39,660 nt of DNA. It comes from an uncultured Pelagibacteraceae bacterium. Lineage in GTDB: Bacteria > Pseudomonadota > Alphaproteobacteria > Pelagibacterales > Pelagibacteraceae. The position numbers and the translations under genes are program-made. Location: contig CACKUZ010000004.1 of assembly GCA_902603475.1 (NCBI GenBank), forward strand, positions 1-39,660, given 5' to 3'. This document shows positions 18,119 through 29,272 of this stretch, piece after piece (the stretch's first letter is position 1; the number at the start of each line of letters is the position of its first letter). Under the pieces are notes generated by a model. That model was not told the DNA's origin and ran no database searches. It worked only from the letters and a program-made list of their open reading frames with translations.

Positions 18119-18872
18119 CTTTTTTGATTATAGATTTTAGCTCTTTGCAAATAATATTTAAATTTTTTTTTGAAGAAAGGCTATGATCTCCATTTTTTAT
18201 CACTAGTAGTTTTTTTTCTGCTTTAGGAAAAATTTTCAAAACTTTTCTCGAATACATTACTGGAACCACCTCATCCTTCTGTCCATGAACCATAGTTACA
18301 GGATTTGTATTATATAATTTTCTGTTAAGAACTTTATTGCTGGTTTTTTTACCATCTAAAATTAGCTGTTTTGTTATTAAATACTCATAATCACCATTTT
18401 TAATTTTTGAAATACCCTTTTTCAAAATTTCACTTTTCGTTTTTTTTGGAAATTTTTTCCACATAATTCTTGTAAGAAACTCAGGGGCAGATCCAATTCC
18501 TAAAAAACCTTTAATTTGTGAACTATAATATCTATGCATTAACAAAGAAATCCAGCCGCCCATGCTTGATCCAATTATTATAAAGTCATTCTTTTTAACT
18601 ATTTTACTTATTGTAATTCTCGCGTCATTTGACCATTTAGTGATGTTGCCTCTTGTGAATTCTCCCGATGATCTTCCATGACCAAAGTATTCCAGAGCTA
18701 AAAATCCAAGTTTATTTTGAATAGAAAACTTTAAAAATTTCTTTGGCTTATCACCGTCAATATCGGATGCAAAACCAGGTAAAAAAACTACGTAAAGTTT
18801 TTTTTTATAATTATTTGCTATATATCTTAGTTTTTTATATTTAGAAATTCTTAGAAATTTATATTTTTTCAT
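18111..18872 (-). CDS. alpha/beta hydrolase (ABHD10-like esterase family)
   Basis: This 253-aa protein has a complete alpha/beta-hydrolase pattern. The oxyanion strand is VVFLPGFASD, followed by LEYFGHGRSSG. The nucleophile elbow GSSMGG has Ser103, the acid is probably Asp200 in HGQKDEVVP, and the base His230 is in NGDHSLS. The FLPGFASDM/GHGxSSG style resembles bacterial homologues of ABHD10, which act on acyl thioesters or glucuronides. The substrate here is unknown. It has no signal peptide, so it is probably cytosolic. It is transcribed towards gltB and divergently from the glycosyltransferase, with only 42 bp between the starts. Confidence 0.82.
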   Translation of the reverse strand: MKKYKFLRISKYKKLRYIANNYKKKLYVVFLPGFASDIDGDKPKKFLKFSIQNKLGFLALEYFGHGRSSGEFTRGNITKWSNDARITISKIVKKNDFIIIGSSMGGWISLLMHRYYSSQIKGFLGIGSAPEFLTRIMWKKFPKKTKSEILKKGISKIKNGDYEYLITKQLILDGKKTSNKVLNRKLYNTNPVTMVHGQKDEVVPVMYSRKVLKIFPKAEKKLLVIKNGDHSLSSKKNLNIICKELKSIIKKVN

Positions 18873-18914
18873 ATAAAGTAATAAAGTTGACCAAGTTTAT
18901 AATATTATTACCAC

Positions 18915-20069
18915 ATGCAGTCTAAATTAAAAGTCCTTCAAGTAATTCCTAAACTAGGTTACGGTGGAGCTGAAACCGGTTGTTATGATATTGCCCATTA
19001 TTTACCAGAAAATAATGTTGGATCTTATTTAATAACAAGTGGCGGTGAACTATTAAAATTTATTGATAAAAAAAAAGTTAAAGTAATAAGACTCCCAGTT
19101 CAATCTAAAAATCCAATACTTATTCTTTTAAACTCTGTAATTATTTCAATAATTATTTTATTAAATGGTATTAATATTGTTCATGCTAGAAGCAGAGCCC
19201 CAGCTTGGTCATGTTTAATAGCAACAAAGATTACTAGAAGAAAATTTGTTACTACTTTCCATGGAACATACAATTTCAATAGCAATATAAAAAAATTTTA
19301 TAACTCAGTTATGGTCAGATCAGATTTAATTATTGCAGGATCAAATTTTATATTTTCACATATTAAAGAAAACTATTCAGAATATTTGTCTGATAAAAAA
19401 AAATTACTTTCAATTTTTCGTGGTATTAACACAGATTATTATGATGCTTCTACGACTCTAGAAGCTGATGAAGATAATTTATTTAAATCTTGGGAATTGA
19501 TTGTTGGTAAAAAAATAATTTTATTACCCGGAAGGCTTACTGCTTGGAAGGGTCAAGAAATGTTTTTAGAAGCTTTAAATAAAGTAAATATTCAATTAGG
19601 CAATGATGCATTCATTGCAGTTATTCTCGGTAATGATCAGGGGCGGGACCTTTACAAAAAAAAACTTATAAGACTTGTCGAGCAATATAGACTTACAAAA
19701 CAAATTAGATTTATAGACCATTGTAAAAATATGCCATTGGCCTACAAAATTTCAGATATAGTGATTTCAGCATCAATAGAACCAGAAGCATTTGGTAGGG
19801 TATCAGTTGAAGCACAATCTATGCAGAAAATGATTGTAGCGAGTAACTTAGGTGGATCTAATGAAACCGTGATAGATGGAAAAACTGGTATTTTATTTGA
19901 AGCAGGAAACTCTGATGAATTATCTGAAAAAATAATTAAAGTAATGAATATGGATCCTAATGAAATCAGTAAAATGGGTAATAATGGAAGAGAAAATGCA
20001 TTAAAAAAATTTAATGTTGAAAAAATGTGTTTTTCTACTTATTCAGAATACAAAAAACTATTTAATTAA
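18915..20069 (+). CDS. GT4-family glycosyltransferase
   Basis: This 384-aa GT-B fold glycosyltransferase has the N-terminal acceptor domain opening VLQVIPKLGYGGAETGCYDIAHYL. The C-terminal donor domain has LLPGRLTAWKGQEMFLEAL and the E-x7-E motif EPEAFGRVSVE, typical of GT4 enzymes that transfer a sugar from a nucleotide donor with retention. It probably acts in envelope polysaccharide or lipopolysaccharide assembly at the inner membrane. Donor and acceptor are unknown. The stop shares one base with the thrS start, so it heads the translation gene block that follows. Confidence 0.88.
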   Translation: MQSKLKVLQVIPKLGYGGAETGCYDIAHYLPENNVGSYLITSGGELLKFIDKKKVKVIRLPVQSKNPILILLNSVIISIIILLNGINIVHARSRAPAWSCLIATKITRRKFVTTFHGTYNFNSNIKKFYNSVMVRSDLIIAGSNFIFSHIKENYSEYLSDKKKLLSIFRGINTDYYDASTTLEADEDNLFKSWELIVGKKIILLPGRLTAWKGQEMFLEALNKVNIQLGNDAFIAVILGNDQGRDLYKKKLIRLVEQYRLTKQIRFIDHCKNMPLAYKISDIVISASIEPEAFGRVSVEAQSMQKMIVASNLGGSNETVIDGKTGILFEAGNSDELSEKIIKVMNMDPNEISKMGNNGRENALKKFNVEKMCFSTYSEYKKLFN

Positions 20070-21985
20070 TGCCAGAAATTACATTACCAGACGGAAAAAA
20101 AATTAATTTTGAAAAAAGTATTTCGGGATTTGAAGTTGCAGAAAAAATTAGCAAATCTCTGTCAAAACAAGCCTTGCTAATAAGTGTTGATGGAGAATTA
20201 AAAGATTTAAATCATAGTATTTCTAAAGACTCTTCAATTAAGATATTTACTTCAAAAGATAAAGAAGGTTTAGAAACCATAAGACATGATACTGCTCATA
20301 TACTTGCTATGGCAGTTCAAGAATTATTTCCAGGGACACAGGTTACAATAGGGCCAGTTATCGAAGATGGCTTTTATTACGATTTTGCGAGAAAAGAACC
20401 TTTTACAACAGAAGATTTAGAAAAAATTGAAAATAAAATGAAAGAAATAGTAGATCGAGATGAAAAAACTTACAGAGAGGTTTGGAAACGAAGTGATGCA
20501 ATTGAACATTTTAAAAAAAAGGGAGAAATATATAAAGCTGAGATAATAGAAAGCATTCCAGAGGAAGAAGATGTATCTCTATATTTTCATGGAGATTGGC
20601 ATGATTTATGCAGAGGCCCTCATCTAAGTTCAACTGGTAAAATTGGAAAATATTTTAAATTAACAAAAGTCTCAGGTGCTTACTGGAGAGGCGACTCTAA
20701 TAATGAAATGTTACAAAGAGTATATGGAACAAGTTGGTCTACTCAAAAAGAATTAGACGATTATTTAAATAGAATTGAAGAGGCTGAAAAAAGAGATCAC
20801 AGAAAAATTGGAAAAGAAATGGATTTATTTCATTTCAGAGAAGAAAGTCCAGGATCTGTATTTTGGCATCAAAAAGGGTGGAGCTTATTCCAAAAACTTA
20901 TTTCATATATGAGAATGAAGCAAGAAACAGCAGGTTATCAAGAAATAAATACTCCAGAAATATTAGATCGCTCACTCTGGGAGAAATCTGGTCATTGGGA
21001 AAAATTTGGTGCCAATATGTATACTTCTACTACACCTGATGAAAAAGTATTTGCAATAAAACCGATGAATTGTCCAGGTTGCGTTCAAGTTTTTAATCAA
21101 GGTTTAAAAAGTTATCGAGATTTACCACTTAAAATGTCAGAATTTGGAAAGGTTCATAGGTATGAACCATCAGGTGCACTTCATGGATTATTAAGAGTTA
21201 GAGCTTTCACACAAGATGACGCACATATTTTTTGTACCGAGGAACAAATAACTGAAGAATGTTTAACTGTAACTAATTTAATTTTGGAAATTTATAAAGA
21301 TTTAGGATTTGAAGAAGTAATTTTAAAATATTCTGATAGACCAGAATTAAGAGTTGGTGACGATCAGGTTTGGGATAAATCAGAGGCAGCTTTATTAGAA
21401 GCAATTAAAGCATCAAAATTAGAATATTCTATTAATAAGGGCGAAGGAGCTTTTTATGGTCCAAAAATAGAATTTGTTTTAAGAGATGCGATTGGAAGAG
21501 ATTGGCAATGTGGAACTTTGCAAGTAGATTTAAACCTACCAGGTAGACTAGGCGCTTCATTTGTTGATAGCGATGGAAATAAAAAAGTTCCTGTAATGCT
21601 TCACCGAGCATTATTTGGATCTTTGGAGAGGTTTATTGGAATTTTAATTGAAAACTATTCTGGAAAACTACCTTTTTGGCTTTGCCCTATTCAAACTATA
21701 GTAATTCCCATCTCAAGTGATTTTGATGATTACGCAAAAGAAGTTAACATTCAGTTAAAAAAAGTAGGACTTTCCTCTGAAGTAGATTTAAAAAATCATA
21801 ATTTAAATTATAAAATTAGAGAACATTCATTAACTAAAGTCCCTATGCTACTTATTTGTGGAAAAAAAGAAGTTGACAGCAACACTGTAACTATTAGAAG
21901 ATTGGATTCTAAAAAACAAGAAACTATGGATTTAAAAGAATTCTTAAAAAAATACTCTGCTCTTAATAAAGCACCTTCAATCTAA
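20069..21985 (+). CDS. thrS: threonyl-tRNA synthetase
   Basis: This 638-aa enzyme (E. coli 642) charges tRNA-Thr. A TGS domain (about residues 1-62) is followed by the editing domain, with RHDTAHILAMAVQELFPG and the zinc-site-like HDLCRGPHL. The class II catalytic core includes KPMNCPGCVQVF (zinc-ligand Cys), HRYEPSGALHGLLRVRAFTQDDAHIF, and motif 3 around HRALFGSLERFIGIL. A C-terminal anticodon-binding domain begins near PFWLCPIQTIVIPIS. The start overlaps the glycosyltransferase stop by one base, and infC begins directly after its stop. Confidence 0.97.
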   Translation: MPEITLPDGKKINFEKSISGFEVAEKISKSLSKQALLISVDGELKDLNHSISKDSSIKIFTSKDKEGLETIRHDTAHILAMAVQELFPGTQVTIGPVIEDGFYYDFARKEPFTTEDLEKIENKMKEIVDRDEKTYREVWKRSDAIEHFKKKGEIYKAEIIESIPEEEDVSLYFHGDWHDLCRGPHLSSTGKIGKYFKLTKVSGAYWRGDSNNEMLQRVYGTSWSTQKELDDYLNRIEEAEKRDHRKIGKEMDLFHFREESPGSVFWHQKGWSLFQKLISYMRMKQETAGYQEINTPEILDRSLWEKSGHWEKFGANMYTSTTPDEKVFAIKPMNCPGCVQVFNQGLKSYRDLPLKMSEFGKVHRYEPSGALHGLLRVRAFTQDDAHIFCTEEQITEECLTVTNLILEIYKDLGFEEVILKYSDRPELRVGDDQVWDKSEAALLEAIKASKLEYSINKGEGAFYGPKIEFVLRDAIGRDWQCGTLQVDLNLPGRLGASFVDSDGNKKVPVMLHRALFGSLERFIGILIENYSGKLPFWLCPIQTIVIPISSDFDDYAKEVNIQLKKVGLSSEVDLKNHNLNYKIREHSLTKVPMLLICGKKEVDSNTVTIRRLDSKKQETMDLKEFLKKYSALNKAPSI

Positions 21986-22531
21986 GTGGCAGATTTAAAA
22001 CAAAACTACTTTCAGAGAAGAACTAAACCTAAGGGCCCTAGAACAAATCAAAGAATAACCTCACAAGATGTTCAAGTTATTGCAAGCGATGGTAATAATT
22101 TAGGAATTTTAAATTTACAAGATGCTATTAGTAGAGCTAAGGAAGAAGGTTTAGATCTAATAGAAATTGCTCCAAATGCAAAACCTCCTGTATGCAAAAT
22201 TATGGATATGGGAAAATATAAATATGATGCACAGAAAAAAGCCAATAAAGCAAAGAAAAAACAAAAAAAGATTGAGTTAAAAGAAATTAAATTAAGACCT
22301 GTTACAGAAGTTCATGATTACACATTTAAAATAAAAAATGCTCAAAAATTTATTGCTAAAGGAGATAAAGTAAAATTTACAATAAGATTTAAAGGAAGAG
22401 AATTACAGCATTCAAGCTTAGGTAATGAGTTAATGGAAAAGATCAAAAAGGATATGGAGACCGTTGGAAGAGTTGAACTTCAGCCTAAGTTTGATGGTAA
22501 ACAAATGATAATGGTTATCCAGCCTTTATAA
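21986..22531 (+). CDS. infC: translation initiation factor IF-3
   Basis: This 181-aa factor binds the 30S subunit and ensures start-codon fidelity. The N-domain shows GPRTNQRITSQDVQVIASDGNNLGIL, then a lysine-rich linker (KKANKAKKKQKKIELKEIKLRP), and the C-domain has HDYTFKIKNAQKFIAKGDKVKFTIRFKGRE. The start is GTG at 21986, immediately after the thrS TAA. E. coli infC uses AUU, which permits autoregulation through start-codon discrimination; here only a mild non-AUG start is seen. The thrS-infC-rpmI-rplT-pheS-pheT order is a classical conserved block. Confidence 0.96.
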   Translation: MADLKQNYFQRRTKPKGPRTNQRITSQDVQVIASDGNNLGILNLQDAISRAKEEGLDLIEIAPNAKPPVCKIMDMGKYKYDAQKKANKAKKKQKKIELKEIKLRPVTEVHDYTFKIKNAQKFIAKGDKVKFTIRFKGRELQHSSLGNELMEKIKKDMETVGRVELQPKFDGKQMIMVIQPL

Positions 22532-22585
22532 GCCTTATTTCCGGTTGTAAATTAATATTAATATTTGTATAACCCCCTCAAAATT

Positions 22586-22792
22586 ATGCCTAAATTAAAA
22601 ACAAAAAGTTCAGCAAAAAAAAGATTTAAAATATCAGCTAGAGGTAAAGTAATAACAGCTCAAGCTGGTAAAAGACATGGAATGATTAAAAGAACTAATT
22701 CACAGATAAGAAAACAAAGAGGTACTACGGTAATGTCAAAACAAGATGGTAAGATTGTAAAATCTTATATGCCGTATAACCTAAGAGGATAA
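22586..22792 (+). CDS. rpmI: 50S ribosomal protein L35
   Basis: This 68-aa basic protein has the L35 start [21 protein letters not shown] and the end SYMPYNLRG. An in-frame ATG 21 bp upstream exists, but the family invariably begins MPK, so 22586 is chosen. The 54-bp gap after infC contains no good Shine-Dalgarno sequence. In enterobacteria this leader is the site of L20 autoregulation; no homologous structure was recognised here. rplT follows after one base. Confidence 0.95.
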   Translation: MPKLKTKSSAKKRFKISARGKVITAQAGKRHGMIKRTNSQIRKQRGTTVMSKQDGKIVKSYMPYNLRG

Positions 22793-22793
22793 T

Positions 22794-23150
22794 ATGGCTA
22801 GAGTAAAAAGAGGTGTAACAAGCAGAGCAAAACATAAAAAAGTGTTAAAAGCTGTTAAGGGTCAATGGGGAAGAAGAAAGAATACTATAAGAGTAGCTAG
22901 ACAGGCAATGGAAAAAGCTATGCAGTACGCTTATAGAGATAGAAGAAATAAAAAAAGAGACTTCAAATCACTTTGGATACAAAGAATTAACGCTGGAGTT
23001 AGATCAGAGGGTTTAACATATTCTAAATTTATAAATGGCTTAAGCAAAACAGGCATTAAAATAGATAGAAAAATACTCGCTGAAATAGCTTTCAATAATC
23101 CAGAAGCATTCAAAACTATAGTTAAAAAAGCTCAAGCAGCGTTAAATTAA
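22794..23150 (+). CDS. rplT: 50S ribosomal protein L20
   Basis: This 118-aa protein has the family length. [31 protein letters not shown] opens it, and the N-terminal basic tail is followed by the globular region [24 protein letters not shown]. It binds 23S rRNA early in 50S assembly and in many bacteria represses its own operon. It starts one base after the rpmI stop. The next gene, pheS, starts 43 bp downstream without an obvious terminator between. Confidence 0.97.
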   Translation: MARVKRGVTSRAKHKKVLKAVKGQWGRRKNTIRVARQAMEKAMQYAYRDRRNKKRDFKSLWIQRINAGVRSEGLTYSKFINGLSKTGIKIDRKILAEIAFNNPEAFKTIVKKAQAALN

Positions 23151-23193
23151 TTTTCATTGTTGTTTTTCTAGAGTTAACAAATATTCTACGAAT

Positions 23194-24261
23194 ATGTCTG
23201 ATATAAAAAAAATTAAAGATGAATACTTAAATAAATTAGATAGTGATTTGAATATTGAAAGTGTAAATAAGATTAAAACTGAATTATTTGGTAAAAATGG
23301 ACAGATTTCTAATTTCTTTAAATCATTAGGATCTTTGCCGAATGATGAAAGAAAAAAATTTGCATCTGACTTAAATTCAATAAAAGAAGAATTACTAGAT
23401 AAAATAAATTCAAAACTTCAAGAAATTGAAACAAAAGCGATCAATTCTAAACTTGAAAATGAAAAAGTAGATGTAACTTTACCAGAAAGGGAAATTAATC
23501 AAGGAAAAATACATCCTGTTTCACAAGTAATAGATGAAATATCTTCAATATTTTCTGAAATTGGTTTCAGCGTTGAAGAGGGTCCAGATGTAGAGAATGA
23601 GCATAATAATTTTACTGCATTAAATACTCCAGATAATCATCCAGCAAGAGATATGCATGACACTTTTTATTTAGATAATAATAAAGGATTATTGTTGAGA
23701 ACTCATACTTCTCCAGTGCAAGTTAGAACAATGTTAAATGGAAAACCGCCATTTAAAATTATAGCTCCAGGTAGAACATACAGATCAGATAGCGATCAAA
23801 CTCATTCTCCTATGTTTCATCAAGTTGAAGGACTTCACATTGATAAAGACATAAATATGGGTCATCTAAAAGGTTGCTTAAATTATTTTATAAAATCATT
23901 TTTTGAAGTAGATAAAATTAAAATGAGATTTAGACCAAGTCACTTTCCTTTTACTGAGCCATCTGCAGAGGTTGATATTGGCTATGAGTTAAAAGATGGA
24001 AAAATAGTAATTGGCGAAGGAGATAGGTGGCTAGAAATTTTAGGTTGTGGCATGGTACATCCAAATGTACTTAAAAATGTAAAAGTAAATCCAGACAAAT
24101 ATCAGGGATATGCATTTGGTATTGGATTAGATAGACTTGGAATGCTCAAGTATGGAATAAACGATTTAAGAGCTTTTTTTGAGACGGACTATAGATGGCT
24201 TAACCATTTTGGTTTTGATCCATTAGATGTTCCATCAAATTATAGAGGTCTTAGTCGATGA
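23194..24261 (+). CDS. pheS: phenylalanyl-tRNA synthetase alpha subunit
   Basis: This 355-aa catalytic subunit of the alpha2-beta2 enzyme has an N-terminal coiled-coil region (about residues 1-90) that would contact tRNA. The class II catalytic core includes [50 protein letters not shown] and the motif 3 region [16 protein letters not shown]. The stop overlaps the pheT start by 4 bp (ATGA), giving coupled translation of the two subunits. Confidence 0.97.
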   Translation: MSDIKKIKDEYLNKLDSDLNIESVNKIKTELFGKNGQISNFFKSLGSLPNDERKKFASDLNSIKEELLDKINSKLQEIETKAINSKLENEKVDVTLPEREINQGKIHPVSQVIDEISSIFSEIGFSVEEGPDVENEHNNFTALNTPDNHPARDMHDTFYLDNNKGLLLRTHTSPVQVRTMLNGKPPFKIIAPGRTYRSDSDQTHSPMFHQVEGLHIDKDINMGHLKGCLNYFIKSFFEVDKIKMRFRPSHFPFTEPSAEVDIGYELKDGKIVIGEGDRWLEILGCGMVHPNVLKNVKVNPDKYQGYAFGIGLDRLGMLKYGINDLRAFFETDYRWLNHFGFDPLDVPSNYRGLSR

Positions 24262-26666
24262 AATTCACAATAGGTTGGCTGAAAGAACATCTCGATACAA
24301 AAAAAAAAGATAGTGAATTAATTGAAAAATTAACAGATGTTGGCCTTGAAGTTGAAAGTTTTGAAAACTTAAGCTCTGGTTTAGACAGTTTTAAAGTAGC
24401 AAAAATAATTAATACTGAACAGCATCCAAATGCAGATAGACTTAGAATTTGTGATGTTGACATTGGCTTGGATAATACTGTTAAAGTAGTATGTGGGGCA
24501 CCAAATGCAAAAAAAGATCTTTTGACTATTTATGCAGGTCCTGGATCAATTATTCCAAAAAATAATATGAAACTTACAGTAAGTAAGATTAGAGGCGTTA
24601 CTTCTTATGGAATGTTGTGTTCTGAGTCTGAGTTGAATTTATCAGACGAGAGCAAAGGAATAACAGAGCTAAAAATAAGCAAGTACTCCGACAAAATAGG
24701 TAAAAATTTTTTTAATAGTAGTAGTGAAAAAGTTGTAGATTTATCAATCACACCTAATCGGCCTGACTGTTTGGGAGTAAGAGGTATAGCTAGAGACCTT
24801 GCAGCTGCAGGAGTTGGTAAATTAAAAAAAATATCAAAAAATAATATAAAAAAAAATGGATCTCAAAAAATCAAAGTTTCAATTAAAAAAGAAAAAAATC
24901 AAGGTTGTACTGTATTTGGTAGTTGCTTAATTGAGGGTGTTACCAATCAAGAAAGTCCACGGTGGTTAAAAGAAAAAATAGTTTCACTTGGTCAAAAACC
25001 AATTTCAGCAATTGTAGATATTACGAATTATGTAATGTTAGATTTAAATAGACCCTTACACGCATATGATGCAGATAAAATTAATAGGGAAATTATAGTT
25101 AGAAATTCAATAAAAGGTGAAACTTTTAATGCTCTTGATAATAAGGAGTATAAATTGGATGATGATATGTGTGTTATTTCAGACCAGTCTGGAGTCTTAG
25201 GTTTGGGAGGAATAATTGGAGGAACACGTTCTGGAACTGAAATTAAGACTAAAAATATTTTATTAGAATCCGCGTATTTTATTCCTAGATCAATTAGAAA
25301 AACTTCAAAATTGTTAAATGTTGATACTGATGCAAAATTTAGATTTGAAAGAGGGGTTGATCCTCAATCGATCGAATTAGGCTTATCAAAAGCTGCTGAA
25401 TTAATATCTGAGATTTGTGGTGGCAAAATAAGTAATTTTGACATTCAAAAAACTGATAAGTATGACAAAAACAAAATTAAATTTAATTTATCTTTATTTG
25501 AAAAAATAACTGGTTTTAAAATTAATGATAATGAAATAATAAAAATTTTAACCGATCTAGGATTTGAAGTTTCTAAGAAAAAATTAGAATTAGATTTAAA
25601 AATACCTACCTGGAGACCCGATATAACTGAACCAATTGATATAGTTGAGGAAATAGTTAGAATTAAAGGATACGAGAATATAGAAACCTTAGAACCTGAA
25701 AAAACTAAAATAAAAGATACTTTAAATCGAGAGCAAAAACTCTTTCACTTTCTTCAACGTTCTGTAGCATCAAAAGGTTATTTTGAGACTATAACATGGT
25801 CATTCACTGACTCGAAAATAAACAAATTTTTTAAAGAAAATCTAAAAGAAGTAAAAATAGTAAATCCAATAAGTTCGGACTTAGATGTTTTAAGAAATTC
25901 AATTTTTACAAATTTGACTTTTTATTTAAAGAAAAATTTAGACAGAGGATTTAAAGATATTTCGCTGTTCGAAATTGGACCAATTTTTAAGGATAGCAAG
26001 CCCGGCGAGCAATTAACAGTAATAGGAGCAATTAAATCAGGGAAAGTATCAAGATTAAACTGGAACGAAAAAGACAGGACAGTAGATATTTTTGACGTAA
26101 AAAAGGATGTAATTCAGACACTGGTCGAAGCTGGATATGACAAGCAAAGTTTTTTTGTAAGAGAAAAATCACCTTCATATTATCATCCAGGTAAATCTGG
26201 CTCTATTTATCTTGATAAGGATGAAATAGACCCTGTTGCTTATTTTGGTGAAATCCATCCAAATATTATTAACAAACTTGATATTAAGACTGAAAGTCTA
26301 GTTGGTTTTGAAATTTATATGGATTATTTAAAGGAGAATAAAATAAAACTTAAAGATCTTAAACCAAATTTTGAGTACTCAGATTATCAAAAATCAGAAA
26401 GAGACTTTGCATTTGTAGTAGATAAAAATTTCAAGGCGCAAGATTTAATAGAAATAATATCATCAATTGATAAAAATTTAATAAGGTCTATTAAAATCTT
26501 TGATATTTATGAAGGGGAAAATATTCCTCATGATAAAAAATCGATAGCTCTAAATGTAACAATTCAATCATCTGAAAAGACGTTAGAAGAAACTGATCTT
26601 GAAAAAATTAATAAGTTAATTATTTCAACAGTAGAGACTAAATCTGGCGCAAAAATTAGATCTTAA
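24258..26666 (+). CDS. pheT: phenylalanyl-tRNA synthetase beta subunit
   Basis: This 802-aa subunit matches the full-length bacterial form. It begins [14 protein letters not shown]. An EMAP-II/tRNA-binding domain covers about residues 40-150 ([35 protein letters not shown]). The B3/B4 editing core carries [14 protein letters not shown], the B5 domain follows, and there is a catalytic-like core with WSFTDSKI and [13 protein letters not shown]. The C-terminal anticodon-binding domain has [12 protein letters not shown]. The lepA ATG follows its stop directly. Confidence 0.96.
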   Translation: MKFTIGWLKEHLDTKKKDSELIEKLTDVGLEVESFENLSSGLDSFKVAKIINTEQHPNADRLRICDVDIGLDNTVKVVCGAPNAKKDLLTIYAGPGSIIPKNNMKLTVSKIRGVTSYGMLCSESELNLSDESKGITELKISKYSDKIGKNFFNSSSEKVVDLSITPNRPDCLGVRGIARDLAAAGVGKLKKISKNNIKKNGSQKIKVSIKKEKNQGCTVFGSCLIEGVTNQESPRWLKEKIVSLGQKPISAIVDITNYVMLDLNRPLHAYDADKINREIIVRNSIKGETFNALDNKEYKLDDDMCVISDQSGVLGLGGIIGGTRSGTEIKTKNILLESAYFIPRSIRKTSKLLNVDTDAKFRFERGVDPQSIELGLSKAAELISEICGGKISNFDIQKTDKYDKNKIKFNLSLFEKITGFKINDNEIIKILTDLGFEVSKKKLELDLKIPTWRPDITEPIDIVEEIVRIKGYENIETLEPEKTKIKDTLNREQKLFHFLQRSVASKGYFETITWSFTDSKINKFFKENLKEVKIVNPISSDLDVLRNSIFTNLTFYLKKNLDRGFKDISLFEIGPIFKDSKPGEQLTVIGAIKSGKVSRLNWNEKDRTVDIFDVKKDVIQTLVEAGYDKQSFFVREKSPSYYHPGKSGSIYLDKDEIDPVAYFGEIHPNIINKLDIKTESLVGFEIYMDYLKENKIKLKDLKPNFEYSDYQKSERDFAFVVDKNFKAQDLIEIISSIDKNLIRSIKIFDIYEGENIPHDKKSIALNVTIQSSEKTLEETDLEKINKLIISTVETKSGAKIRS

Positions 26667-28478
26667 ATGTCTACTGAAATTGATAATATAAGAAATTTTG
26701 CAATTATTGCTCACATTGACCATGGCAAATCAACTATAGCAGACAGAATTATACATAGGTGTGGTGGTTTAACGGATAGAGAAATGAAGGCCCAAGTTCT
26801 TGATTCAATGGATATTGAAAGAGAAAGGGGCATAACGATCAAAGCCCAAACTGTTAAATTAAACTATAAAGCCAAAGATGGCAAAAACTATATTTTAAAC
26901 ATTATAGATACACCTGGTCATGTAGATTTTAGCTATGAGGTAAGTAGATCTTTATATGCATGTGAAGGCTCAATATTAATTGTGGATAGTACCCAAGGTG
27001 TAGAGGCACAAACATTAGCAAACGTTTATCAAGCTTTAGATATTAACCATGAAATAATTCCAGTATTAAACAAAATTGACTTGCCAGCTTCTGATATTGA
27101 TAGAACAAATAAGCAAATAGAAGACGTAATAGGGATCGATACAACTAGTGCTGTACCATGTTCTGGAAAAACTGGTGAAGGTATTGATGATATTTTAGAA
27201 CAAATAATTCAATCATTGCCAGGACCAAAAGGCGAAAAAGATCAAAAATTAAAATGCTTATTAGTAGACAGTTGGTACGATACCTATCTAGGTGTAGTTA
27301 TTTTAGTCAGAGTAATTGATGGGAAAATTAAAAAAAATATGAAAATTAAAATGATGTCTACAAATCAGGAATATTATATTGAAAAAGTTGGTGTTTTTAC
27401 ACCTAAACCAAAGGATATTGATGAGCTTAATTCGGGAGAGATTGGCTTTATAACAACAGGTATAAAAGTTTTATCAGAAACAAAGGTTGGAGATACAATT
27501 TGTGATGCCTCTAAACCATTATCACAGTCACTGCCTGGTTTTAAGCCTAGTAAACCAGTAGTTTTTTGTGGACTGTTTCCTGTCGATAGTTCTGAATACC
27601 AAAAATTAAAAGATGGATTAGCCAAGTTAAAGTTAAATGACTCTAGTTTCTCGTTTGAAGCAGAATCTTCCTCGGCTTTAGGATTAGGTTTTAGATGTGG
27701 TTTTTTAGGTTTATTGCATTTAGAGATTGTAACAGAAAGACTTGAAAGAGAATTTGATATCAATCTTTTAACAACAACACCTGGTGTAGTGTACAAAATT
27801 CACATGAATAATGGGAAAATAAAAGATTTACAAAACCCCTCAAATTTACCCGATCCATCTTTGATAAAATTTATCGAAGAACCCTGGATTAAAGCCACAA
27901 TCATTACTCCCGATCAATATCTTGGTCCTATAATGAAATTATGCCAAGATAAAAGAGGAATTCAAACTAACTTAAGTTACTCTGGAAGTAGAGCTGTTGT
28001 AAATTATGAATTGCCACTAAATGAAATAGTATTTGATTTCAATGATAGATTGAAATCGATGACAAGTGGATATGCTAGTTTTGATTATGAAATAATTGGT
28101 CATAGAGAGGGAGACCTAGTAAAAATGAGTATTTTAGTAAATACCGAGCCAGTAGATGCCTTAGCAATGATGATACATAAAGACTTTGCTCAAAAAACGG
28201 GAAGAGAAGTTTGTGAGAAATTAAAGGATTTAATTCCTAGACATAATTTTATGATACCTATCCAGGCAGCAATTGGTGGAAAGATAATTGCAAGAGAAAC
28301 AATCAAAGGTTTTAAAAAAGATGTTTTAACAAAAATCCACGGTGGTGGAGCTACTGATAGAAAAAGAAAATTACTCGAAAAGCAAAAAAAAGGTAAAGCA
28401 AGAGCTAAACAATTTGGAAAAGTTGAAATACCTCAAGAGGCATTTATAGGCGTACTGAAAATATCTAAAGAAAAATGA
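26667..28478 (+). CDS. lepA: elongation factor 4 (LepA)
   Basis: This 603-aa translational GTPase shows G1 AHIDHGKST, the G2 region [13 protein letters not shown]3 DTPGHVDF, G4 NKIDLPA and G5 CSGKTG. EF-G-like domains II, III and V follow, and the LepA-specific C-terminal domain has [22 protein letters not shown]4 acts on stalled or mispositioned ribosomes and in initiation and biogenesis. It follows pheT with no gap and overlaps the next gene by 4 bp, so the run continues into accessory genes. Confidence 0.97.
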   Translation: MSTEIDNIRNFAIIAHIDHGKSTIADRIIHRCGGLTDREMKAQVLDSMDIERERGITIKAQTVKLNYKAKDGKNYILNIIDTPGHVDFSYEVSRSLYACEGSILIVDSTQGVEAQTLANVYQALDINHEIIPVLNKIDLPASDIDRTNKQIEDVIGIDTTSAVPCSGKTGEGIDDILEQIIQSLPGPKGEKDQKLKCLLVDSWYDTYLGVVILVRVIDGKIKKNMKIKMMSTNQEYYIEKVGVFTPKPKDIDELNSGEIGFITTGIKVLSETKVGDTICDASKPLSQSLPGFKPSKPVVFCGLFPVDSSEYQKLKDGLAKLKLNDSSFSFEAESSSALGLGFRCGFLGLLHLEIVTERLEREFDINLLTTTPGVVYKIHMNNGKIKDLQNPSNLPDPSLIKFIEEPWIKATIITPDQYLGPIMKLCQDKRGIQTNLSYSGSRAVVNYELPLNEIVFDFNDRLKSMTSGYASFDYEIIGHREGDLVKMSILVNTEPVDALAMMIHKDFAQKTGREVCEKLKDLIPRHNFMIPIQAAIGGKIIARETIKGFKKDVLTKIHGGGATDRKRKLLEKQKKGKARAKQFGKVEIPQEAFIGVLKISKEK

Positions 28479-29260
28479 TTAAAATAATAATTTTTATTTC
28501 AATAGTTATAAATATTTTACTTATATTAATAATTAAAAAAAAAAATTTAAAGGGTTTATTAAATAAAAAAAAAATCCAATCTGTTGATTTAGAAAAGCTA
28601 AATGACATTTTCATTAATTCTAAAATTGATGAAAATTTGTATGGACCAAAAGAAGATGTAATAGTAAAAAATTTTTGTATTCCCACAAATAACAAAATTG
28701 TAGGAATGACTTCAAATTATGAAGCTTGGATAATTTCTTCTTTAAGTAAAGTCAGTAACACAATATTTGAATTTGGTACGTGCAGTGGAAAGACCACTTA
28801 TCTCATGGCTTTGAATTCTCCGGAAAGTGCAAAAATAATATCACTCACCTTAAAACCTGAAAATCTCAGAAATATAGAAAAAAACAATCTAGATAATAAA
28901 ATTTCATTCAGAAATATAATAAATGAGTCAATTTATAAAAATTTCTTATTTACAGGTAGTGAACATGAAAAGAAAATTGATGTAATATTTCAAAATTCAT
29001 TAGACTTTGATGAAAATCGATACAAGAATTTTTTTGATCTTATTTTTATTGATGGTGGTCATACATACAGTGTAGTTAAAAGTGATACACAAAAAGCATT
29101 CAAAATGATTAATAAAAACGGTATAATACTATGGCATGACTATGTCCCAGGAAAAACTTCTGCTAAGGATGTAGTTAAATTGATAAATGAGATTTCACTA
29201 GAAAAAAAAATATATAGTATTAAGGATACCTCATTATGTTATTTCAAAAATGAAATATAG
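28475..29260 (+). CDS. membrane-anchored class I SAM-dependent methyltransferase
   Basis: This 261-aa protein has an N-terminal hydrophobic anchor (about residues 2-20) followed by a basic segment, which puts the catalytic domain on the cytoplasmic side. The Rossmann-like domain has motif [14 protein letters not shown] (about 98-110) and [16 protein letters not shown], the signature of the Methyltransf_24 family, with the distal WHDYVP. These enzymes often modify sugars or small molecules; the substrate is unknown. The start overlaps lepA by ATGA. The gene is more AT- and lysine-rich than lepA, hinting at an accessory origin. Confidence 0.72.
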   Translation: MIKIIIFISIVINILLILIIKKKNLKGLLNKKKIQSVDLEKLNDIFINSKIDENLYGPKEDVIVKNFCIPTNNKIVGMTSNYEAWIISSLSKVSNTIFEFGTCSGKTTYLMALNSPESAKIISLTLKPENLRNIEKNNLDNKISFRNIINESIYKNFLFTGSEHEKKIDVIFQNSLDFDENRYKNFFDLIFIDGGHTYSVVKSDTQKAFKMINKNGIILWHDYVPGKTSAKDVVKLINEISLEKKIYSIKDTSLCYFKNEI

Positions 29261-29272
29261 ACTTAATTTTAA

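Noticed and set aside
21986..21988. GTG start of infC as a sign of IF-3 autoregulation
   Set aside because: Autoregulation relies on very rare starts such as AUU; GTG is an ordinary alternative start and is not enough evidence.
23151..23193. Possible terminator between rplT and pheS
   Set aside because: The 43-bp gap has a short T-rich run but no stable stem, so a transcript break is not supported.
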